Source of the DNA: CAUZIZ01 sp965218775
GTDB taxonomy: Bacteria > Acidobacteriota > UBA6911 > RPQK01 > JAJDTT01
Assembly (NCBI GenBank): GCA_965218775.1
Contig: CBDCLS010000002.1
Coordinates: 62,001-126,000, forward strand
DNA length: 64,000 bases
Direction: 5' to 3'
Positions 17,665 to 25,208 of the stretch are shown here, piece after piece (the stretch's first letter is position 1; the number at the start of each line of letters is the position of its first letter). A program made the position numbers and the translations under genes. Under the pieces are notes generated by a model. That model saw nothing but the letters and a program-made list of their open reading frames with translations. It made no database searches and was not told the origin of the DNA.

Positions 17665-19412
17665 TGCCGTACCTGTCGAAGAGCCGGTGCGCAGGGTCAT
17701 GGGTCCTACTTGCGCTAGCCTTTGGCTCTTGCAGTGTCGGCCCATCAGTCACGACTGGAGCGACGACCCCTCTGGGTCTGGGAGCCCTGAGCTTGAACGG
17801 AAGCATCCATCCGGGGGGGACCTACACCACCTATTATTTCGAATACGGGGAAACGGACGCCTACGGTTTCCAAACCGAGGAGGTGCCGCTTCCTCCAAGG
17901 TTGGCTGCCTACTACCACGAGACCTGGGACGAGGGTGTCGGAGGCTGGGGCAGTTGGGAACAGCCCGAGATTCACCATCCCTCCGGTGGAGTATCAGGAG
18001 GATATATCGAGTGGAAGGAGCCCGCTGCCAGAAACGATTTCAACCATGTGATGGCAGACGTTCTGCATCTGACCACATTCCTGAGGACGGGTTTGTTGGG
18101 TCAGTGGCAAGATGAGGGGAATACTGTTCTAGGGGGAGGAGATCCCGATCTTCGAGGAGCAAGGGTTTCGATCTCGGTGCGCGGGCATGAATGGGAGCCG
18201 AGAGGCTCGGAGCTGATCTGGTGGCTGCAGAGCCAGAGTAACCAGAAACTGCAGGACAACCCGGGATGGCGGCGCGCCAACTGGGCCTATAACGGTCACA
18301 ACCTTACGGAGTATCTGCTGGACGGAGAATGGCACCAAGTCCAGTATCGCCTCCACAACAACACCAATCTGTGGACTTACGGAGGCCGGAATATAGCTCA
18401 GGGAAGAAACGCCAGGAGGTACGAGTATTGGCCTATCGACCAATCTCTGGGCCATGTGAACAATAATTTCTTCCATCTGTTGGCCTTCGTGGATCCACAC
18501 GATCTACCGGTCGGGTCCATTGACTTCGACGAGTTCGAGCTGGCCTATCGGAATAGGTCCCTCCTTCTCACCAGCAATGGTGGGAGGCTGGCGATCTGGC
18601 CCTCCGACTCGGATCAGGATCCCAGCACCCTGACCGATGGTTGGCGGCATGGTCCAGGAAAGACGTGGCACAGCGCAGGGAATCCAGGAGAGCCCCAGGA
18701 ATTGGTCTACGAATTCGAGAATCAGGTCACGGTCCGATCGGTGCAGCTCCACCAGAATCCTTCCTGGCCAGCTAAGCAGATCGAGGTCTCTACATCGCTC
18801 GATGGGACCTCCTATACGCCTCGAAAGGGCAACCCCAACGATAACTTTGCCTTCCATCTGGAAAAAGGTTTCCAGGTGCAGGCAAGTTACTTGAAAGTGA
18901 CTCTTCTTTCAGGCTACGAGTCCCAGTACTGGGGACTGGGTGAGATCGAGGTGTTCGGTGACGGAGCTACAATGCTTCCCGATGACGACTTGTATCAGGT
19001 GACCCAGGACGTCTGGAGCTTGGCCCCAGGAGGGACCTATCACTACCGTTTAGTGGCCAGGAATAAGGAGGGTGTGCACCATGGTCGGGATCAAAGCGTG
19101 GCGCTCCCGGCCGACCGAACTCCCCAGGTTCTTACCGGCGAAGTGGGGAGAGTGAGCGCCGGTTCCGCTCAGCTTCAGGGAAGGATCTGCCCCATGGGAC
19201 TTCCTAGCTACTACTACTTTGAATACGGTCTCGATACCGCTCTCGGACAAAGGACGCGTCTGGCCTACGCCGGAACCGAGATCACCCCTCGGACGGTGTA
19301 CGCGGGCCTGCGTGAGCTGGAGCCCGCAGTTGCCTACCGTTACCGGTTGGTCGGGATCAATGGAGAAGGAACGCGCTTCGGACCTGTCCGGACGTTTACG
19401 GTTCGGGAGTAG
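17661..19412 (+). CDS. Lipoprotein with discoidin-like and FN3-like domains
   Basis: A 583-residue exported protein. The start is ATG 17661, overlapping the previous stop by 4 bp (ATGA); the frame extends upstream inside the previous gene. A lipobox (VLLALAFGSC) is present. Three segments resemble fibronectin-type modules that repeat the phrase YYFEYG-T (residues ~40-75 and ~525-580) and YHYRLVARN/YRYRLVGINGEG. A middle part (~360-470) looks like an F5/8 type C (discoidin) carbohydrate-binding domain, with VRSVQLHQNPSWPAKQIEVSTS and YLKVTLLSGYESQYWGLGEIEVFG. It probably binds glycans next to the propeller protein encoded upstream; no catalytic motif is seen. Confidence 0.65.
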   Translation: MMPYLSKSRCAGSWVLLALAFGSCSVGPSVTTGATTPLGLGALSLNGSIHPGGTYTTYYFEYGETDAYGFQTEEVPLPPRLAAYYHETWDEGVGGWGSWEQPEIHHPSGGVSGGYIEWKEPAARNDFNHVMADVLHLTTFLRTGLLGQWQDEGNTVLGGGDPDLRGARVSISVRGHEWEPRGSELIWWLQSQSNQKLQDNPGWRRANWAYNGHNLTEYLLDGEWHQVQYRLHNNTNLWTYGGRNIAQGRNARRYEYWPIDQSLGHVNNNFFHLLAFVDPHDLPVGSIDFDEFELAYRNRSLLLTSNGGRLAIWPSDSDQDPSTLTDGWRHGPGKTWHSAGNPGEPQELVYEFENQVTVRSVQLHQNPSWPAKQIEVSTSLDGTSYTPRKGNPNDNFAFHLEKGFQVQASYLKVTLLSGYESQYWGLGEIEVFGDGATMLPDDDLYQVTQDVWSLAPGGTYHYRLVARNKEGVHHGRDQSVALPADRTPQVLTGEVGRVSAGSAQLQGRICPMGLPSYYYFEYGLDTALGQRTRLAYAGTEITPRTVYAGLRELEPAVAYRYRLVGINGEGTRFGPVRTFTVRE

Positions 19413-19634
19413 CGACTGAGCAAGTGCAGCCAGTCTTGTGTCCATGGCCTGTTTCTACTAGGCTGACGCCATGAAGAGGCAAACCCCAGATCGCATCGGC
19501 GCAAGGAGAGTGATGACCTGGGCCATGAATCTACGATCAGAATCAGCAGTATCCTCTTTGCTCTGCTGCTGGCTGCCGAAGGTGTATCGGGGCAGGAAGC
19601 GTTTGTCCTGCACGAACTCGAAGCGAGCCGTGTC

Positions 19635-20639
19635 GTGGTGGCTGCGGGTGGCTATTTCCCGCGGATGGAGCTGCTGAAGAACGGGGATCTGTTGGTAGCC
19701 GTCAAGTCCGGTGCCGCCCACGTAGGTAAGTCGGGCAGGGCAGACATCGTGCGCTCCCGTGATGGTGGCATGACCTGGAGTAAGCCGGTTACGGCGTTTG
19801 ATCTTCCTGGTCGAGACGACGCCATCGATCTCCTGGGACGCCTCTCCGACGGAAGCGTCATCGCGGCCGCCGTTTCCTATACCTGGTCCGGCGACACCTA
19901 CAGCGGTGAGGGCTGGGAAGCGGACACCTACGTGTTGCGCTCTGTGGACCAGGGGGAGACCTGGAGCGAGCCCAGGAAGTTGGAGTCGACACCCTTTGAT
20001 TGGCTCTATCCCTTCGGCCGTACGGTGGAGCTGGGGGACGGAAGCGTCCTGCTCGCAGGCTATGGAGCCTACCTGGACCGGGCTGCGAAGAAGAAGGTCG
20101 ATGCCAGAGGCCATACCAGCTTCGTTGTTCGCTCGCGGGATGGCGGCAAGACCTGGGGTGAGTACACCGAGGTTGCGCGCCATTTCAATGAGATCTGTCT
20201 CTCTCAGTTGCCGTCTGGAAAACTGGTCGCAGCTCTGCGAGGGGACGCGGGTTCGACTTCTCTCTCTTTTTCCAAGGACGAGGGTCGGACCTGGAGCAAT
20301 CCTGGTCAGGTGACGGGCCGGGCAGAGCATCCTGCAGACCTTTTGGTGCTTTCAAATGGGAATCTGCTGATGTCCTACGGGGTGCGCCACCAGCCTTATG
20401 GAGTTCAGGCCATGCTCAGTCGGGATGAGGGTGCCAGTTGGGACCGGAAGAAGAAGATCCTACTAGCCTGGGACGGCGATCGTGGAGACCTGGGTTATCC
20501 GGTGTCGGTTCAGCGGGCAGACGGAAAGATCGTGACGGCCTACTACATCGTCTACGGCGAGCAGGACACATGCGGTGACAAGGGCGTGGCGATGAAGAAT
20601 TCTTCCACCAAGGCGGTTATCTGGTCGCTGCCTCGTTAA
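19635..20639 (+). CDS. Sialidase-like (BNR repeat) protein; start unclear
   Basis: At least 334 residues with four Asp-box motifs: SRDGGMTW, SVDQGETW, SRDGGKTW and SKDEGRTW, plus SRDEGASW, as in exo-alpha-sialidase propellers. The frame is open upstream of GTG 19635 and encodes what looks like a signal peptide (ILFALLLAAEGVSGQ, ~19550-19594) but lacks any ATG/GTG/TTG back to a TGA at ~19464. A well-placed ATG at 19525 is in another frame, so a one-base indel between ~19525 and 19550 is likely. Related to the sialidase-like lipoprotein at 10712-12058. Confidence 0.75.
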   Translation: MVAAGGYFPRMELLKNGDLLVAVKSGAAHVGKSGRADIVRSRDGGMTWSKPVTAFDLPGRDDAIDLLGRLSDGSVIAAAVSYTWSGDTYSGEGWEADTYVLRSVDQGETWSEPRKLESTPFDWLYPFGRTVELGDGSVLLAGYGAYLDRAAKKKVDARGHTSFVVRSRDGGKTWGEYTEVARHFNEICLSQLPSGKLVAALRGDAGSTSLSFSKDEGRTWSNPGQVTGRAEHPADLLVLSNGNLLMSYGVRHQPYGVQAMLSRDEGASWDRKKKILLAWDGDRGDLGYPVSVQRADGKIVTAYYIVYGEQDTCGDKGVAMKNSSTKAVIWSLPR

Positions 20640-20690
20640 TAGATTCGGAGGAGGGGACGGTGGCGCTTTTTCGTGCGGCTTGGCGGGGCC

Positions 20691-20769
20691 GTAGCGGTGG
20701 GCTCCAGGCCGCCGGGGGACGGGCCAAAGTTGCGAGAGAAGAAGACCTCGGCCTGGAGACCAAAGCGAC
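20691..20769 (-). repeat. BIME copy B (two GTAG-REPs)
   Basis: Same element as at 1736 in opposite orientation. The left arm has GTAG then CGGTGGGCT-CC-AGGCCGCCG. The right arm, read on the minus strand, is GTCG then CTTTGGTCT-CC-AGGCCGAGG, so its tetranucleotide has decayed. The middle hairpin is poorly kept. It lies 50 bp downstream of the sialidase-like gene; the rest of the 334-bp gap to 20974 shows nothing further. Confidence 0.75.
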
Positions 20770-20973
20770 GTCCGACCCCAGCGACTAGAGAGTAACGGGT
20801 CTATTTCAGCTTTCCTTCCTGCCTGAATTTTTGCAGATCCCTCAGGCGAGATCTCATCCCTACGGTCCGGTTAAAAGTCGAATGATATCAAGTGGGTAGC
20901 GACGTGACCTACTTGACCTTGCAAGTCCCAATGCCTAAGTGGTTGAAGAATAACCCTCTGAACGCCAAGTGGC

Positions 20974-21285
20974 TCATTGCAGTCTGCGAAGGTAGCGGCC
21001 GCTCTGAAAGTCAGTGAAAAACGAATCCAGGAGGGGGTGCTCGATGGGTTCCCGGAGCTCATCCGGCTCCAGATTCCGTTCTGCGACGTAGGTTGTGTGT
21101 TGAGCATTGTCCACGAGTACGTGGTACCAAGGTGCGTCCTTGGGTGGACGGCTCGTCGCCATTTGCTGGTACCAGGAATCGGTGCCTTGAAAGGTGGCGT
21201 CGACGTCGACGATGACGCCGCGGTAATCGAAACGCCGATGATGCACGAGCTGTCCGATGGAGAACTTGCAATCAGCCTCGACCAT
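20974..21285 (-). CDS. hspQ: HspQ / YccV-like hemimethylated-DNA-binding domain protein
   Basis: A 103-residue protein. CKFSIGQLVHHRRFDYRGVI, DSWYQQMATSRPPKDAPWYHVL and TYVAERNLEPD match the HspQ/YccV-like beta-barrel closely. In E. coli HspQ binds hemimethylated DNA and modulates Lon and DnaA stability. Members are ~105 residues, so this is full length from ATG 21285; the frame stays open upstream to 21657 but that part looks non-coding. The C-terminal extension PLLDSFFTDFQSGRYL is typical of the ApaG/YccV acidobacterial and proteobacterial versions. Divergently oriented to the glutamine synthetase-like gene. Confidence 0.85.
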   Translation of the reverse strand: MVEADCKFSIGQLVHHRRFDYRGVIVDVDATFQGTDSWYQQMATSRPPKDAPWYHVLVDNAQHTTYVAERNLEPDELREPIEHPLLDSFFTDFQSGRYLRRLQ

Positions 21286-21483
21286 CGCCTCAATTCTAGC
21301 CCAAACCGGAAGCGCGTGCCTGGTAGTCAGTTGTGGGATCGTAGATAGGGCGCATCCAGGTACAGCTGCGTCGAGGATCCAGTTCCTGAGCGAGCTTTTG
21401 TTGACGGTCTGTGAGGTGGGCCGTATCCTGTTGGCCATCCCTGGGGCGGCCCCGCTTCTCAGGTTGGAGGACGTTCTTCTGCG

Positions 21484-22869
21484 ATGCCCAAAACGAACAC
21501 ACGAGGCATGCTGGATCTGGAAGGTCTTCGCCGCCTGGTAGAGGCCGACGAGATCGATACGGTGATCGTGGCCTTCACGGATCTCTATGGGAGATTCATG
21601 GGGAAGCGTCTCGATGGCCATTTCTTCCTGGAGGGAGTCTCCGAACATGGTGTCCACGCCTGCGACTACCTGCTAACCGTCGACATGGAAATGGAACCGG
21701 TGCCAGGATATCGGTTCGCGAACTGGGAAAGGGGCTATGGGGATTTCCGGCTGCTCCCGGACCTGGCCACGCTGCGCCGGGTGAGCTGGTTGGACAAGAC
21801 GGCTCTGGTGATCTGTGACGTCCAGGACGACAAGGCCGGTGGTCCAGTTGCGCAGGCTCCCCGCTCGATCCTGGGGAAGCAGCTGAAGGTTGCCCAAGAG
21901 GCAGGCTACCAGGTGATGGCCGGATCAGAGCTGGAGTACTACTTGTTCCGGAACAGCTACCGCGAGGCCGCTTCCAAAGGCTATTCCGGCCTGGAGCCGG
22001 CGGGTTGGTACCTGGAGGACTACCACCTTCTACAAGGGAGCAGGCAAGAGGACTTCAATGGCGCGGTCCGCAGACATCTGAACCACTCCGGGGTACCGGT
22101 AGAAAGTTCGAAAGGGGAGTGGGGTCTGGGCCAGCACGAGCTCAATCTTCGCTATTCCGACGTTCTCACGATGGCGGATCGACACTGTTTGTATAAGCAG
22201 TGCCTCAAGGAGGTCGCCGATCAGATGGGATCAAGCGTTTCTTTCATGGCCAAGTTCGACTCCGAAGCAGCAGGGTCGAGCTGCCATCTGCACCTGAGCC
22301 TGTGGAAGGGTGAGAAGAATGTTTTTCCAGGCGACACCCCGATGGGGCCGGTTCATTCTTCGGATACCTTCCGCTGGTTCCTGGGAGGATGGATGACACA
22401 CCTGCCGGAGTTGATGGTGTGCTACGCCCCCAACGTCAACTCCTACAAGCGCTATCAGTTGGGGTCGTGGGCGCCCACCCGGCTGGCTTGGAGCTACGAC
22501 AACCGAACCTCGGGTTTTCGGGTGGTAGGATCAGGGTCGAGTCTGCGGATCGAATGTCGGGTCCCTGGAGCCGACTGCAACCCCTACCTTGCCTACGCCG
22601 GGTCGCTGGCATCCGGGCTGGATGGGTTGGAGCGGAAGATCGAGCCAACCCAGGTCGCCGACGGCAACGTCTATGCCAGCCAGGAGTTCCCGGTGATGCC
22701 CCAGAGTCTCAGCCAGGCCGTCGAACTGTTTGACAACAGCTCCTTTTCCAGGCAGACCTTCGGGGATAAGGTGGTGGATCACTACGCTCATTTCTTCCGT
22801 ACCGAGCAGGAGGCGTACGACCGCTCCGTCTCCGATTGGGAAAGGAAGAGGTATTTCGAGCGCATATGA
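21484..22869 (+). CDS. Glutamine synthetase family protein (PuuA/GlnA3-like)
   Basis: A 461-residue ATP-dependent ligase of the glutamine synthetase superfamily. It has the metal-binding segment GSELEYYLF, the E(x)GxGQHE segment (GEWGLGQHELNLRY), the His-containing SSCHLHLSLW, the ATP/phosphate part NSYKRYQLGSWAPTRLAWS and GADCNPYLAYA. The sequence departs from type I GlnA and resembles gamma-glutamyl-polyamine/amine synthetases (PuuA, GlnA3, GlnA4). The next gene encodes a gamma-glutamyl hydrolase of the PuuD type and overlaps the stop by 4 bp. Together they point to gamma-glutamylation of an amine for catabolism. The substrate is not determined. Confidence 0.85.
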   Translation: MPKTNTRGMLDLEGLRRLVEADEIDTVIVAFTDLYGRFMGKRLDGHFFLEGVSEHGVHACDYLLTVDMEMEPVPGYRFANWERGYGDFRLLPDLATLRRVSWLDKTALVICDVQDDKAGGPVAQAPRSILGKQLKVAQEAGYQVMAGSELEYYLFRNSYREAASKGYSGLEPAGWYLEDYHLLQGSRQEDFNGAVRRHLNHSGVPVESSKGEWGLGQHELNLRYSDVLTMADRHCLYKQCLKEVADQMGSSVSFMAKFDSEAAGSSCHLHLSLWKGEKNVFPGDTPMGPVHSSDTFRWFLGGWMTHLPELMVCYAPNVNSYKRYQLGSWAPTRLAWSYDNRTSGFRVVGSGSSLRIECRVPGADCNPYLAYAGSLASGLDGLERKIEPTQVADGNVYASQEFPVMPQSLSQAVELFDNSSFSRQTFGDKVVDHYAHFFRTEQEAYDRSVSDWERKRYFERI

Positions 22870-23579
22870 CACCACCGCTGATAGGCGTCACTACCTATGC
22901 TCGAGACCAGGAGAATGAGTTCCATCTCCCGGCCGAATATGTGGAGGCGATAGAGAGGGCCAACGGAGTCCCGGTACTGATCCCGCATGGCCGGCTGGAG
23001 GCGAAGCACTGGATCGACCATTGCGACGGTTTGATCCTGGCAGGAGGAGGCGATCTGGATCCAGAACTGTATGGTGGCCAGTCCCACGAATCGATCTATA
23101 TGGTAGACAGGGAGCGCGATCGCAGTGAGACCGCGTTGATCCTAGAGGCGATCCGCCAGCAGCTTCCAGTGCTCGCCATCTGTCGCGGCGTCCAGGTTCT
23201 GAATGTCGCCTTGGGCGGATCACTGCACCCCCATCTCCCCGATATTGTCGGCGAGACCATCAAACATCGTTTGCCTCCCCGTCTTCCCACACCGCACCCG
23301 GTTACCGTGCGCTCTGGCACCCTGCTATCAGGCGTGTTGTCCTGCTCCGACTGCAGTCCGGTTTCCTGGCACCATCAGGCGATCCAGACTCCGGCTGATT
23401 CCCTGGAGGTGGTCGCTCATGCCCCCGATGGCACCATTGAAGCGGTGGAGCTGCCGGCTCATCCCTGGCTGATTGGTGTCCAGTGGCATCCCGAGCTGTC
23501 GGCGGCCCAGGATCCGGCACAGCAGTCTCTATTCGGTCATCTCGTGGGGGCCGCCAATGGTGAAGGAGGTGAAGCCTGA
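22866..23579 (+). CDS. Class I glutamine amidotransferase-type gamma-glutamyl hydrolase (PuuD-like)
   Basis: A 237-residue peptidase C26 family protein: TPPLIGVTTYAR opening, GLILAGGGDLDP, nucleophile Cys106 in LAICRGVQVLNVALGGSL, WHHQAI and the catalytic pair His-Pro-Glu in VQWHPE. This matches gamma-glutamyl-gamma-aminobutyrate hydrolase (PuuD), which releases glutamate from gamma-glutamylated intermediates. The start ATG 22866 overlaps the preceding stop (ATGA). At its 3' end the AAGGAGG for the next gene lies inside the coding region, so translation of the operon is likely coupled. Confidence 0.88.
   Translation: MTPPLIGVTTYARDQENEFHLPAEYVEAIERANGVPVLIPHGRLEAKHWIDHCDGLILAGGGDLDPELYGGQSHESIYMVDRERDRSETALILEAIRQQLPVLAICRGVQVLNVALGGSLHPHLPDIVGETIKHRLPPRLPTPHPVTVRSGTLLSGVLSCSDCSPVSWHHQAIQTPADSLEVVAHAPDGTIEAVELPAHPWLIGVQWHPELSAAQDPAQQSLFGHLVGAANGEGGEA
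23562..23568 (+). promoter_or_regulatory. Ribosome binding site that fixes a CTG start
   Basis: AAGGAGG inside the end of the PuuD-like gene, 7 nt before CTG 23576. It is the only strong Shine-Dalgarno near the beginning of the SDR homology, and no ATG, GTG or TTG lies at a suitable distance. Confidence 0.6.
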
Positions 23580-24364
23580 GGCTGAAGGGGAAGGTTGCCC
23601 TGATCACCGGATCCGCCAACGGGATCGGCCGCGAGTCAGCACTGCTGTTTGCTCGCGAGGGCGCCAGTGTCGTCGTGGTTGATCTGAATGCGGACGGCGG
23701 ACGAGAGACGGTGGAAGCCGTGCAAGGGCAGGGCGGTAGTGCTGATTTCGTTCAAGCCGACGTTTCTAGAGCGGAAGATTGCGAGGCGATGGTAGCGGAG
23801 GCCGAGCGGACCTATGGAAGACTTGATGTCCTGTTCAACAATGCCGGCATCATGGATGCAGCCGATGGGGATGCGGTCACTACTGAGGGCGAGGTGTGGG
23901 AGAGGACCCTGGCCGTCAACCTGAAGGGTGTCTTCCTGGGCTGCAAGTTTGGGATTCCGGCCCTGCGAAGGGCTGGTGGTGGCTCCATTATCAATACCGC
24001 CTCCTTCGTTGCGGTCATGGGAGCTGCTACTCCGCAGATTGCCTACACGGCGAGCAAGGGTGGCGTGGTGGCCATGAGTCGGGAGCTGGCCGTGGTCCAT
24101 GCCCAGGAGGGAATTCGGGTCAACGCGCTCTGTCCTGGCCCACTGCGGACGGAGCTGCTGATGAAGGTCCTCGACACCGAAGAAAAACGAAAACGCCGGC
24201 TTGTTCACATCCCCATGGGGCGTTTTGGAGAGGCCAGTGAGATAGCCCGTGCGGCTCTCTTCTTGGCTTCGGACGAATCCTCCTATATCACGGGGAGTAC
24301 CTTTCTATCTGACGGAGGTATCACGTCTGCCTACGTCACACCGGAGTCGAGTGGTTGGAACTGA
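23576..24364 (+). CDS. Short-chain dehydrogenase/reductase (SDR), CTG start
   Basis: A 262-residue classical SDR. Homology begins RLKGKVALITGSANGIG directly after CTG 23576, which overlaps the previous stop (CTGA) and has AAGGAGG 7 nt upstream. The first conventional codon, GTG 23675, would delete the TGxxxGIG dinucleotide-binding motif. Other motifs: NNAG (LFNNAGIMD), catalytic Ser region NTASFVAV, YTASK (YxxxK) and a C-terminal GSTFLSDGG. NAD(P)-dependent oxidation of an alcohol or aldehyde is expected; in this operon it may process the carbon skeleton released from the gamma-glutamylated amine. Confidence 0.85.
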   Translation: MRLKGKVALITGSANGIGRESALLFAREGASVVVVDLNADGGRETVEAVQGQGGSADFVQADVSRAEDCEAMVAEAERTYGRLDVLFNNAGIMDAADGDAVTTEGEVWERTLAVNLKGVFLGCKFGIPALRRAGGGSIINTASFVAVMGAATPQIAYTASKGGVVAMSRELAVVHAQEGIRVNALCPGPLRTELLMKVLDTEEKRKRRLVHIPMGRFGEASEIARAALFLASDESSYITGSTFLSDGGITSAYVTPESSGWN

Positions 24365-24377
24365 AACGGAGCAAAGA

Positions 24378-25139
24378 ATGTCAAGCTCTCTAGATGGTCG
24401 GGTAGCATTGGTGACAGGCGCAGGCTCGGGCATTGGTCGGGCGGCCTCTCTGGCATTTGCCCGTGAAGGAGCCAAGGTCGTTGTCTCCGACGTGAACGTA
24501 TCGGGTGGGGAAGAGACCGTGGCGAGGATCAGGGTCGGGGGCGGGGAAGCTGTTTTTATTCGTGCTGACGTGTCGGTGGCTTCCGAAGTTGAGTCTCTGG
24601 TTGAACGTACCGTAGAGACCTATGGGAAACTGAGCTGTGCTCACAACAATGCGGCCGTTGAGGGTCAGGCAGCGCTTCTTCATGAATACTCGGAGGCGGT
24701 CTGGGATCGTGTGATGGCGGTGAACCTCAGGGGTCTGTGGCTGTGTATGAAGTTCGAGATTGTGAGAATGCTGAAGCTGGGAAATGGGGCCATTGTGAAC
24801 ACTGCTTCCACCGCCGGATTGGTGGGCTCCAGGGGCCGATTGGGAGCCTATGCGGTCAGCAAATATGGCGTGATTTGCCTTACCCGGACTGCAGCCCGGG
24901 AGTACGCTCCGCAGGGAATCCGGGTGAACGCAGTCTGCCCAGGTGCCATTGAAACTCCCATGGCAGAGCGATTGTTGCGGGACGACGTAGAGGCCAGGGA
25001 AGCCATGGCGGCGGCACATCCCCTGGGACGCTTTGGCACCCCCGAAGAAGTCGCTGAGGCTGTGGTATGGCTTTGCTCGGATGCGGCGTCATTTGTTACC
25101 GGACACGCGCTGCCTATCGACGGGGGCTACCTGGCCTGA
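24378..25139 (+). CDS. Short-chain dehydrogenase/reductase (SDR)
   Basis: A 253-residue classical SDR, 13 bp after the preceding SDR. ATG 24378 gives MSSSLDGRVALVTGAGSGIG with the cofactor motif at the normal place; an upstream in-frame extension overlaps the previous gene and is not supported. Further motifs: HNNAAV (NNAG variant), NTASTAGLVGSRG, YAVSK (YxxxK), CPGAIETPM and GHALPIDGGYLA. Similar to glucose-1-dehydrogenase/cyclopentanol dehydrogenase-type SDRs. About 40% similar by eye to the SDR before it, so the two may be a tandem duplication that diverged. Last gene of the operon. Confidence 0.87.
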   Translation: MSSSLDGRVALVTGAGSGIGRAASLAFAREGAKVVVSDVNVSGGEETVARIRVGGGEAVFIRADVSVASEVESLVERTVETYGKLSCAHNNAAVEGQAALLHEYSEAVWDRVMAVNLRGLWLCMKFEIVRMLKLGNGAIVNTASTAGLVGSRGRLGAYAVSKYGVICLTRTAAREYAPQGIRVNAVCPGAIETPMAERLLRDDVEAREAMAAAHPLGRFGTPEEVAEAVVWLCSDAASFVTGHALPIDGGYLA

Positions 25140-25208
25140 CATAGATCCATCTGCTAGAATCGAAATGAATCTGATGAGTTCCTCCATTTCTTTCCAATCT
25201 GCGCAGTT

